From positions 62,001 to 126,000 of the forward strand of contig NZ_FMTT01000013.1 of the NCBI RefSeq assembly GCF_900100345.1: DNA of 64,000 bases, written 5' to 3'. The DNA comes from Paenibacillus tianmuensis (GTDB taxonomy: Bacteria; Bacillota; Bacilli; Paenibacillales; NBRC-103111). Under the pieces are notes generated by a model. That model was not told where the DNA came from, did not search any database, and was given only the letters and a program-made list of their open reading frames with translations. This document shows, in pieces, positions 26,901-38,900 of the stretch; within the stretch, counting starts at the first letter, position 1; every line of letters begins with the position of its first letter. Made by a program: the position numbers and the translations under genes.

Positions 26901-29900
26901 ATGACGGCTCAAATCCCGCGTAACGCCTACTTTCTCGACCAGCGCTTCAAACGGGTAGTCCTGATGCTCGAACGCTTGGAGCGTCATGCCCTTGACTTCC
27001 TGCAAGTAATCCAGAAACGTCTTCTCCCCGACCGGATAGCCGCGCAGCGCCAGCGTCCCGACGAACATGCCGATCAGTCCGTCCACATCCGCATGCGTTC
27101 GACCCGCCACCGGGGTGCCCACCACGATATCTTCCTGCCCCGTGTATTTGTACAGCAGCGCCGTGTAAGCCGCCAGCAGCACCATATACAAGGTCGTGCC
27201 GGTTGCGCTCGCAAGCTGCCGCAGCGCGTCGCTTCGTTGCGAACCTAGCGCGAAGGGAACAAGCCCTCCCTCAAAGCGCTGCACGGCCGGACGCGCGTAA
27301 TCCGTCGGCATATCCAGCACAGGGAGTTTGCCCTGGAACACATTCAGCCAGTACGCTTCCTGACTGCTCATTCGCTGCCCGGACAGCTCCGCCTGCTGCC
27401 ACGTCGCGTAATCCTTGTATTGGATGCGCAGCGGCGGCAGCTTTTCCCCGCCGTATAACCGGCCGAACTCGCTTATTAAAATGCCCATCGACACGCCATC
27501 CGAGACGATATGATGCATATCGAACAGCAGCAGATAACGTTCCGGCTCCTGATTCACACCAGGCTTGTCCGGATCCAACCGAATCAAGCCCACCCGCAAT
27601 AGCGGTGGCTGCCGCAAATCGAACTGCCGAACAAATTGGCGGATGCTATCCAGCGTATCCGTTTCCCCACCGTTGCTCTCGGCGTAGTCCACGGCAAACT
27701 CCACTTCGGATTCGGAGTACACCCGCTGGAACGGTTCGCCGTCTACCAGCTCAAAGCCAGTCCGCAGCGTCTCGTGACGCCGGATGAGCCCACGGAACGC
27801 CTCCTCGAACCGTTCCCGGTCCAGCGCGCCTTCAAGCAGCATTACCCCCGGCATGTTGTAGCTCGTTTCCCCGCCTTCGAACTGCTGCAAGACGTACAGC
27901 CGCTTCTGTGCCGAAGATACGGGATAATGCGACTGCACGGGGGCAACCGGTATGCCTGCAAATGTCTGCTGCCGGAGCCCTTCGATGACAGCCGCGAGCT
28001 GCTCCATGGTCGGGGCGGCGAACACGTCCTGCAGCGGCACATTTACATGCATTTCTTTTTGGATATGGGCCGCCAGCCTCATCGCTCGAAGCGAGTGACC
28101 GCCGAGCTCGAAGAAGTTATCCCTGATCCCGACGCTCGGCACCCCAAGCACCTCTTGCCACAGCTCCGCCAGCTTCGCTTCCACCGGCGTCCCCGGAGCA
28201 GCGTACTCTGCGCCTGTAGGCACGATACCCTCCGGCGCAGGCAGCGCTTGGCGGTCGATTTTGCCGTTCGGCGTCAGCGGCATCTCCTCGAGCTGAACAA
28301 AGAAAGCCGGCACCATATAGCCCGGAAGCTCCCGCGCCAGCTCGCTGCGCAGCGCCCCGGCCGCCTGCTCCCCATCAGCGGTAAAATAGGCGCACAAATA
28401 CGTTTGCCCGGTTTCGTCCGTGCGTGCCAGAACGATCGCCTCTTGTACCGCTGCCACGTTCAGCAGCTGCGCTTCAATCTCGCCGAGCTCGATGCGATAG
28501 CCGCGAATTTTGACCTGATGATCGATCCGGCCCAAATATTCGATGCTGCCGTCCGGCAGCCAGCGGGCCAAATCGCCCGTCCGGTACATCCACTGTTCAG
28601 GGGCAAACGGAACCGGCATGAATTTGTCCGCCGTCAAGTCTGGGCGGTTCAGATAGCCTCTGGCCAGACCGATACCGCTGACACAAAGCTCTCCGGCCAC
28701 GCCGATCGGAGCAAGCGCGTTATGCGCACTCAGAATGAAGACTTGATGATTCGGGATCGGCCGGCCGATGGGCACCGTCTTTTCCATCGGCGTATGGTCT
28801 GTATAAGCCCACGCGGTCGAGCAAATGGAGTCCTCGGTCGGGCCGTAGTTGTTAAAATAGCGAACGTGGTCCTTCCACTGCTGAACAAGCTCGCCGGAGG
28901 ATGCGGAACCCGCCGTAATGAGCGTTTTCAATTCGGGCATATGCTCGGGATTCAAGTAAACGGCATAGGTCGGAGGCAAAGTCGCGACCGTTATCCCGTG
29001 ATCGTGAACATATTGCTCAAACAGACGGTAATCCGCTATGACAGAAGCATCGGGCACATACAGCGCTGCTCCGGTCAATAAGCTCATAATCAACTCCGAG
29101 CACCAAGCATCGAACGAAAAGCTCGCAAACTGCACGATGCGATCCCGCTCGCTAATTTGCAAAGTGTGCTCGCAAAACAGCTTGAAGTTGCACACGCCTT
29201 GATGCTCAACCAGCACACCTTTCGGCTTGCCGGTCGTACCTGACGTATAGATGACATAAGCCAGCTGATGCGGATCGACAACCCCCCCGGGACTAGACCC
29301 GTCGCCGCTATAGCTCCGCTCGTCGTCCAGCAGAAGCAGCTCGCCGCCGTACGCCATGCGATCCCGCAAATGCGATTGCGTCAGCAGCAGCCGTACGCCG
29401 GAGTCGCCGAGCATGTAGCGGATGCGTTCCTCCGGGTATTCGGGATCGACCGGAACGTATGCGCCGCCCGCTTTCATCACGCCGAGTACGGCGGTAACCA
29501 TGTCCAGCGACCGCTCGGTCATAATGGCAACTAGTTGCTCGGCCTCCATCCCTTTGGCCAAAAGCGTGCGCGCCAGCCGGTTCGCCCGCTCGTCCAGCTC
29601 CCGGTACGTAAGCTGCCGGTCTTCAAACACAACCGCAACCTGCTCCGGCGTCAGCGCCGCTTGCCGTTCGAACAAACCGTGGATCGTCATGTCCGCAGGG
29701 TATGGCAGCGCCGTTTCGTTGAACGTCTCCAAAATTTGCGTCCGCTCATGGACAGTAAGGATGTTCAAGGACGCAAGCCTCGCTTCGGGGGTCTGAATGA
29801 TTTCTTCGATCAACTGAATAAAATGCTGCGCCATGCGCGAGATCGTTTCCCGTTTGAACAGACGGTCGCCATATTCGATGCTGAACGCAATGCCGCCCGC

Positions 29901-32900
29901 TTCCTCAGCAGCGGTAAAGGTCAAATCGAACTTCACGATAGGATGCTCGCTCTCGTGCGAACTTACGCGGAGCGATGTAAACCCGGGCGCGACTGTCTCC
30001 GTATTTTGCAAGACGAACATCGTATCGAACACCGGATTGCGGCTCATGTCCCGCTTCACGTTCAGTTTCTCCACCAGCGTTTCGAACGGGTAATCTTGAT
30101 TCTCGTACGCTCGCAGCGCCAGCTCTTTCACTTCCTGCAAGTAGTCCAAGAACGTCTTCTCGCCCACCGGATAGCTTCGCAGCGCCAGTGTTCCTGCAAA
30201 CATCCCGATCATCGGCTGCAGATCGGTATGCGGTCGGGCTGCGATCGGCGTTCCGACGATCATATCTTCCTGTCCGCTGTATTTGGACAGCAGCGTCGTA
30301 TAGGCGGCGAGCAGCACCATAAACAAGGTAGCTCCCGCCTGCGAGCCGAGCCGCTTCAACCGGTCCGCCTGCCGCGAATCGATCGTGAAGGACAGCGTAC
30401 CACCGGAAAAGCTGCGGGCAGGCGGTCTCGCATAATCGGTCGGCAACTCAAGAATCGGAAGCTCCCCGTCCAATTGCTCCAACCAATACGCTTCCTGCTT
30501 GCTCATCCGTTCACTGTCGCCATCCGCCTGCCGCCACACCGCATAATCCTTGTATTGAAGGCGCAGCGCCGGCAATTCGTTGCCCTCATACAGCTGCGCC
30601 AGCTCTTCCAGCAGGATGTTCATCGACACTCCGTCGGAAATCAGATGGTGCATATCAACCAGCAGTCGGTGCCGCTGCGGCGCTTCTTCCACCAAAGCCG
30701 CCCGCAGGAGCGGCGCTTTCCCCAGATCAAACGGCCGGATAAAACCGGCCATTGCCGCTGCGGCCTCCCCTTCTCCACTTACCCGGATGCGCTCCAGCGT
30801 AAAATCCGCCGTCTCCGCAATGCGCTGAACCGGCTCGCCGTCCGCATCCAGCTCAAAGGAGGTGCGCAGCGTGGCATGACGACGGAGCAGCCCGCGAAAC
30901 GCCGCTTCAAGCCGCTCCGCATCCAACTCGCCTTCCATCAGCAGTTCGCCCGGCATATTGTAGCTAGTCGCGACTCCTTCCAGTTGGCTCAAAATGTACA
31001 ACCGTTTTTGCGCCGAGGAAAGCGGATACGTGTCCTGCTGCCCGGCGACGGGAATGTCGGCATAAGGGCTAGGCTGTAATTGCTCAATCGCCTGCGCCAT
31101 AAGCTCAAGCGTCGGATGCTGAAACATTTGCCGCAGCGACAGCGATACGTTCAGCACCAGGTGAATTTTCGCGCCCAGCGTGGTCGCCCGCAGCGAGTGG
31201 CCGCCGAGATCGAAAAAGTTGTCCTTGACGCCAACGGCGGCGGACAGGCCGAGCACTTCTTTCCACAGCTCCGACAGCTTCGCCTCTACCGGTGTACGCG
31301 GAGCGACGTAGTCGGCATCCGCAACAAGTCCGACCTCCGGCGCCGGCAGCGCTTTGCGGTCGACTTTGCCGTTGGGCGATAGCGGAAGCTCTGCCATGAC
31401 AACGATAGCCGTCGGCACCATGTAGTCCGGCAGCTTGCGGCGCAGCTCGCTGCGCCATAGCGCTGGGAGCCCGGACGCCGCCCGCTCCTTGGCCCCCTCT
31501 TCCGGCACGGCATAAGCGACGAGCCGGATGTCCCCCGGCCTATCCTCCCGGGTCATCACGAACGCATCTTTGACGCCTGCGCATTCCCGCAGCGCCGCTT
31601 CAATTTCACCCGGCTCGATCCGGTAGCCCCGCAGCTTGACCTGATGGTCGATCCGACCCAAATACTCGATCGTTCCGTCTGGCAAATACCGCGCCAGATC
31701 CCCTGTGCGGTACAAGACCGGCGCCTGCTCGTCCCCGTACGGGTTCGCCACGAATTTGTCGGCCGTCAGCTCCGCGTCGCCGACATAGCCGCCGCCGACC
31801 TGCACCCCCGCGATGCACAGCTCACCCGGCAGCCCCATCGGCTGCAAGCCCAGCTCCCGGTTCAAAATATATACGCGCGTGCCGGCCACCGGGCGGCCGA
31901 TCGGCACCGGCTTGCCGACCAGGGACGGCATATTCGTCAAACGGCCGTACACCGTCACATCCGTACACTCCGTCGGACCGTACGTATTGACCACCTCGGC
32001 CCGGCACGCTTCCGACGCCGTCCATGCCGTAAGGCGGTCGGCCGCAATCGGCTCTCCGCCGAGGAAGACGTGCCGCAGCGTCGCGAGCGGCCCATAGCCC
32101 GCCGACGCGGTAATGTCCAGCAGCGGATAAAACGCGCTCGGCGTCCCGTTCAAGAGCGTAACCCCATGCCGCTCGATCAGCGAAGCCACTTCGGCGGCAT
32201 CATACGGACCGGACGGCAGCAGCACCAATTGGCCTCCGATGACGAGCGGGGCGAAAAAGTTCTTTTGCGTCAGGTCGAAGCTGGGCGATGAGATCATCAG
32301 CACCCGGTCCTCTTCCGTCATGCCAAATTCGCAGGTGTACCATTGAAGCAAATTTTCGAAGCCGGACCGGTAGACGCTTGCTCCTTTCGGCGTCCCGGTG
32401 GAACCGGAAGTAAAGATCACATACATCAAATGCCCGGCTCCCGCCTTGCTGTCCGGGTTATGCTCAGGCTCCGCTTCCAGTCTTGCCGTTCCGTCATCAA
32501 GACATACGACCGCCAAATCAGGCCGAACCGCGAGCCCTTCCGCCCAAGCCAGCTTCGTTACAAGCGCCTTCACCCCCGCGCGCTCCGTCATGTAGCCAAG
32601 CCGCTCCGGCGGCAGCGCTGGGTCCAACGGCACATAAGCGCCTCCGGCTTTCAGCACGGCGAGCAGCCCCGCTACCAGCTCCGGGCTGCGGTCCAAGCAG
32701 ACGCCGACCAGCGTATCCGGCCCGACGCCGAGCGTTTGCAGCCGATGCGCCAACCGGTTGGCTTGGCGGTTCAGCTCCCCGTACGACATCGTCTGCCCGC
32801 CAAACACAAGCGCCGTCCGCTCCGGCGTCCGGGCCGCCTGCTGCTCAAACCGCTCGCAGATCGTCTTAGCCTCCGGATACAGCAGCGCCGTCTCGCCGGA

Positions 32901-35900
32901 AACGCGCTGAAGCTGCCGCTTTTCCGCTTCCGTCAGCATATCGATATCGGAGAGCCGCAGTTCTTGACAATTAATGACGCCCTCCAGCACGCGGACGTAA
33001 TGCTCCGCCATCCGCCGGATCGTTTCCGGCTTGAACAGCTTCGTCGCATATTCCCAGGTGCAGGAAAGTCCTGCTTTGTCCGCCGTCACGCTTAAGGAGA
33101 AGTCAAATTTCGACACGCCGGGGTTGAACTCTTCCGATTCGAACGTCAGACCGCCGGCTTCGAGCGTGTGCACCGCTTCATTTTGCAGCATAAACATCGT
33201 GTCGAAAATCGGGTTGCGGCTCAAATCCCGCACGAATCCGAGCTTCTCCGTCAGCTCGTCAAACGGATAATCCTGATGCTCGAAGGCGAGCAGCTCCTGC
33301 CGCTTGACGTCCTGTAAAAATTCACCAAACGTTTGTTCTCGTTTCGGTCGATTCCGCATGGCGAGCGTACCGACGAACATCCCGATCACGGCTTCCGTGT
33401 CCGCATGTCTTCTGCCGGATACCGGCGTTCCGACGATGATATCGTCTTGTCCCGTATAGTTGGCGAGCAGGACACTGTACGCCGCCAGCAGCACCATATA
33501 CAGCGTCGTTCCCGACTCCTGCGCCAGCTTGTACAGCGATGCCGTCAGCCCGGGGTCCAGCTTCAGAGAAAAGGTGTCTCCTTCAAAGCTTTGCAACTGC
33601 GGGCGCGGATAATCGGTCGGCATGTTCAGCACCGGAAGCTCGCCGGCAAGCTCGCTTAACCAATACGTTTCCTGCTGCTCAAAAGCGCCCTCGGCGATCC
33701 GGTTCTGCTGCCAGACGGCATAGTCTTTGTAATGCACGTTCCTTGGCGCCAACTGCCTTCCCTGATACGTTTGAAGCAGCTCGTCCAGCAGCACGGCCAT
33801 CGAAAATCCGTCAGCCACGGCATGATGCATATCGACCAAAAGCGTAAAGCTGTCAGCTGCCAATTGCAGCAGCTTGGCGCGGAACAGCGGAGCCAGGCCG
33901 AGATCGAACGGTCGGACAAACCGCGCTCGCGCTTCATCCGCCTCTTCTTCGCTAATCCGTGTCACCTCGACGTTCAGCACAGCGTCCGGGCTAATTTTCT
34001 GAACGATCTCGCCCTCCTCCAGCGCAAAATAAGTGCGCAGCGACTCATGCCTCCCGAATACGTGCCGGAGCGCCTCGATCAAACGCGCCGTATCCAGCTC
34101 CCCTTCGATCTTAAGCTGCCCGGATATGTTATATGTCGTGCTGTCGCCTTGCTGCTGCAGCACGTACATGCGCTTTTGCGAAGACGACGCAGGGTACGCC
34201 TCCCGGCGATCCACCGGCACAATCGGCGTGTAGTCGCCCTTTTCCCCGCCCCGGATGTATTGGGCCAGCTCGTCTATCGTTTGAAGCTCGAACAAGTGAG
34301 CTAGCGGAATTTGTACATGGAATTCTTTATTCACTCTGGACAAAATCACCGTTGCTTTCAGGGAGTCGCCGCCTAGCTGGAAAAAGTTGTCGCGACGGCC
34401 CACGTTCGCCGCCCCAAGCACTTCCTTCCAGATGCGGACCAGCGTCTCCTCCGTAGCGTCTCCGCCGTGAACATCGGGGGCTGCGGTGAAGCCGCCTCCT
34501 TCCCCGGGCTCCGGCAGCTGCGACCAGTCCGGCTCTCCGCTTGGCATAAGCGGGAGGCTCGCCATCTTGACCACGTAGCGGGGCTGCGTGTAATCCGGGA
34601 GCGCTGCGCTCATCGCTTGCTTGAGCTCGGACTCCTCCCAAGGGTGCGATAGATCGGCAACGATGTATGCGGTCAAATCGGCAGTGGTGTCCGTATCTGC
34701 TTCGGAGCGAACGGTGAAGGCGCAAGTTTGAAGACCGAATGTACGACGTACGTGCTCCTCCAGCTGCTGGAGGTTGACTTGATGTCCGCGAAGCCGGACA
34801 AAACGGGACGTTTTCCCGACAGGCGTCAGCTTTCCGTCTTCCGCACAATGCACCCATTCCCCGGTGCGAAGAAAGGAGTCCCGGGAGTTCCGGGAATTCC
34901 CATTCTTAGGCCGCACGATATACAGCTCCCCCATCGTTTCTGACGGAACCGGCTGAAGGTATGTATCCAGCACGCAGGGATAGGTGCCTTCCGCATCGGC
35001 AAGGGCGGCCCACGCCGCCCATTTTTGCGCGATTTCTCCGGCGCTCAGTAAGGCAAGCCCAGAGAGGCGCAGCGTCTGCTCCTGCCCGATCGCAAGCAGC
35101 AAATGCACATAGTACCGCGCCCATATCCGGATCGTTTCGGCCGGGAACAAATCGGCGCTGTAATCGAAATTGAGCCGCAGCTCGCTTCCGATCTCGATCG
35201 CATTCAGGAAAAGCTCGTATTTGCTGTACGAAATCGGGTTCGGCAGCAGCTCCGCATCCAATCCGTGGAAGCGGAGCCTCGGCAGACGGTCCATATTGAA
35301 GACGGTCGTGATCGCCGGCAAATGCCCGAGTCCCCTTTCCGCCAAGGCGGCAAAGCTGTAGGGCTGAAACGGTTCGATCTCGTTCATTCCGTTCTTGACC
35401 GCTTGCGCATATTCGGCAAACGTAAGCTCCGGCTTGACCTCGCTCGCTACCGGCAGCAGATTGACGCAGTTGCCGATGAGCGAGAAAGCCTCCATCTGCG
35501 CTTGTCCGGCCGTCGGTATGCCTACCGTGATCTGCCGCAGCCCGGTCAGCCGGTGCAAAAACAGCTGGAACGCGGACAGCAGCGTCACGAACAAGCTGCT
35601 GCCCTGCCGCATGCTGGCCGCTTTCAACTCCTTCGCAAGCCGGCTGTCCAGCATAACCGTATGCCGGCCTCCGCGGGAGGTCGGCACCGACGTTCCCCGC
35701 CGGAGCGACGGCAGCTCCAGCACCGGAAGCCGTCTGTCGGACAAAGCCGCCCAGTACGCTGCGGCTTCCCGGCTTTCCGGCTGCTCAAGCTTATGCCGCT
35801 GCCAAGCGGCATAGTCCCGGAAAGCGGCCGGGGCAGGGAGCGCCCAGCTCTCCTGTCGTACGAGCGCGGAGTAAATGCGCTCCAGCTCTTGGATGAACAC

Positions 35901-38900
35901 GCCCATGGACCAGCCGTCGGCGATTAAATGATGAAAAGTAAACAGCGCGACATACTCGTCCCCGGATTTTTTCAGTAGACCGATGCGGAACAACGGCTCG
36001 CCCGCCGACATGCCGAACGGCGCTTCCGCATTCCGGTCCAGCCATTCACGATGGCGCTGCTCTTGCACATCCGCAGCGCAGTCGCTCACATCGAGCAGTG
36101 GAATGCGAATCGTCAGCTCGGGTGCGACAGCCTGTGTCTCCCCGTCTCCGCTCATATGGGTGCGCAGCGCTTCGTGCCGCCGGACGACGGCGTTGACCGC
36201 TTCGCTCCACGCATCGATGCGCAGAGGCCCGCGCAGCCGAAGCAGCGCGGTCTCGTGCAGCGATTGCGCTTCGCTCCGGCCGGACATCGAAGCGAACCAC
36301 AGCTGCTTTTGCTCCGGCGTCAAGGAAATGACCGCATCAGGCCCTTTATCCCGCGATTCCGGTGCAGGCAAGGATCGCTTCCCCGGATCGCTGCCGTCCG
36401 GAGGCACATCCGGCAAGAAGCCGCCGTCGCGCAGCTCCCGGATGCTGTCTTTCACCGCCTGTACGATCCGCCGGATATCCGCTTCCGAGTGGGCCGTCGA
36501 CAGGAAGCAGTTGCGGCCCTCCCAAATATAGACCCCTTTATCGAGCATATGGTAGAAGAACAGCTCCAAATCGCCTTTGAGCACGAAGCGGAACAAAGAA
36601 CCGAAGTGAACCACTTTCATTGGTACGTTGCCTTGGACGAAATAGTCGTTCAGCTCCGCCGCCAAGGCTGCCGTTCTGGCATTCAACTCGGCCTGCAGCT
36701 TCCCTCCACTTTGCTCAAGCTTCTCCAGCACGGCCAGAGCCGCCGCCAGCGCCAACGGATGATGGCAGAAGGTGCCGGCAACGAACGTCCGGCGCTGCTC
36801 CTGCTGCGGATACGAATCGTCGCCGAAGCGCCAGAAGCCGCCGTCGATCCCGTCTATAAATGCCGCCTTCCCACCTACGATGCCGATCGGCATGCCGCCT
36901 CCGATGACTTTGCCGTAGGTCACAAGATCGGCCTGGATACCGAACCACGCCTGTGCGCCTCCGGGATGCACGCGGAAGCCCGTAATCACCTCGTCGAAAA
37001 TAAACGCGGTGCCCGATTGCGCCGTAATCCGGCGGATCTCCGCCAGAAACGCCTGCGGCTGGAAGTCGGGCCGCCGGCTTTGCACCGGTTCCACGAGCAC
37101 GGCTGCTAGCTCATGCGCATGCGCGCGAAGATAAGCCAGCGCCTCTTCCGTGCCGTAATTCAGCACGACCACATCGTCGACCATATGCTGCAGGATGCCC
37201 GGCGCCAAAGGCACGGAGTGCTCTTGATCCGCTCCGGAGCTGCCGAGCGCCAGCACGCCGTCGAACGTGCCGTGATACGATCCGGCAAAAAGCACGACCT
37301 TCGCCCGTCCGGTTGCCGCCCGGGCCAGACGCAGCGCCACCATCACGGCCTCCGTGCCGGTGTTGAACAACGCGATGCGCTCGACACCCGTCATTTTGCT
37401 TATGCTTTCGGCTACCTGTCCGGCCAGATTGGACATCGGACCGACGCACATGCCGTTTTGCAGCCCGGCTTCAATGCTCTCCCGGATGAAATCCGGGTTG
37501 TGTCCGAACAAATTGACACCGAAGCCCATGGTCAGATCGATATATTCGTTGCCGTCCAGATCCCAGATTTTGGAGCCTTCGGCGCGTTCCGCCACGATCT
37601 GGTACACCATTTCCTTCAACACCGGCCGGAAACCCGCCACATTGCGGTTGTTTGCATAGACGGGGCGGTATTGCTGCGTGTATTCCTTCGTCCGGCGGGT
37701 GCGGGCCGTATACCGTTCGATCAAATCGCGCAGATGCTGCTCTTGCCGGAACGGCAGCGATTCGCGCACCTTCACGTCAATCGTCTTGAAGGGCGTGAAC
37801 GGCTTCGCCTCGGCGCTGTCCGGATGGCGGACAGCGGTAACGCTTGATGCGGCCGCCACTTCCCTGCTCGCATCGGCATAAACGAAGCTGTCCGGCCGGG
37901 CAGCGGAGATAGGCTCGGGCGCAGGCTGCCGGTTCAGGACGGCCGGTACCGGAGCCGGATACTGCCGCAGCACGTCGAGCTGTTGGGACATCAGGCGGAG
38001 CTGCTGCTCCATGATGCGTTCCGCCCCGGTAGAGGCGACGCTACCCGGAAGCGGCAAATACGATTCCGCTGCGACCGCAGGAGCCTCCACGTAGTAGCCG
38101 GGCGCAGGTGCGGGTACTACCGGCAAAATCGGAATCTGGCTTGACGGTTGAGCTGCCAGAACCGGCACATTCCCCTCCTCCTGGACTTGCGGGGCAAGAG
38201 GCTGTGTCGGCGCCGTATGCTGCGCGATGTAATCCGTCAGCAGCTCCAGATTCGTTAACGATTCGAAGAAGCTGCTCATCGGAATATCCAGTCCGAACGT
38301 ATCTTTAATGCCGTGCCGCACCTGAGTTAAGATGATCGAATCCAGTCCGAGCTCCAGAAAGTGCGTTTGCGGTTGAAGCTCGTCCATGTCAAGCTGCGAT
38401 ACGTTACGGATCATCTGCATCAGGGAACTTGCGACCGTTTGCCGATGGAGATCGGAAACGGCCCCTGGGCCGGAATGGTCGTACATCAATTGAACACGCT
38501 CCTCTGCTATCTCAGCTATCGCTGCCAAGGCTGTCGTCTTGACGCTGCGTTCAGGCCGTACCGCCGGCACATCGATCCAGCATCTTTTCCGTTCGAACGG
38601 GTACGTAGGCAGCGCCACTTTCGGATAACGCCGATCCGCATACACCGAGCTCCAGTCGATCTTGGCTCCCTGTACATAATGCAAGGCGGTTTGCGTCACT
38701 CCCTCCTCCGTATCCAGACGCAGGGGCACCGCGTCCCTTTCCACGGACGGATTCGCAACCGTTCCACCGGCTCCGCTCCGATATACGCCTTCCTCCGCCA
38801 AGCCTTCGTTATGCAGCCGAATCACTTTCGCCCGCAGCTCGGAGGCTCCGGCAGCGGTCACCGCAATCCGGTGCGTCAAGTGGCTCCGCCCCGTATTCGC

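Noticed and set aside
29535-31079. Long plus-strand open frames across the NRPS region (up to about 500 codons)
   Set aside because: They are mirror frames of the GC-rich synthase gene: no ribosome-binding sites, His/Arg/Gln-rich nonsense composition, and the minus-strand frame shows unbroken NRPS motifs.
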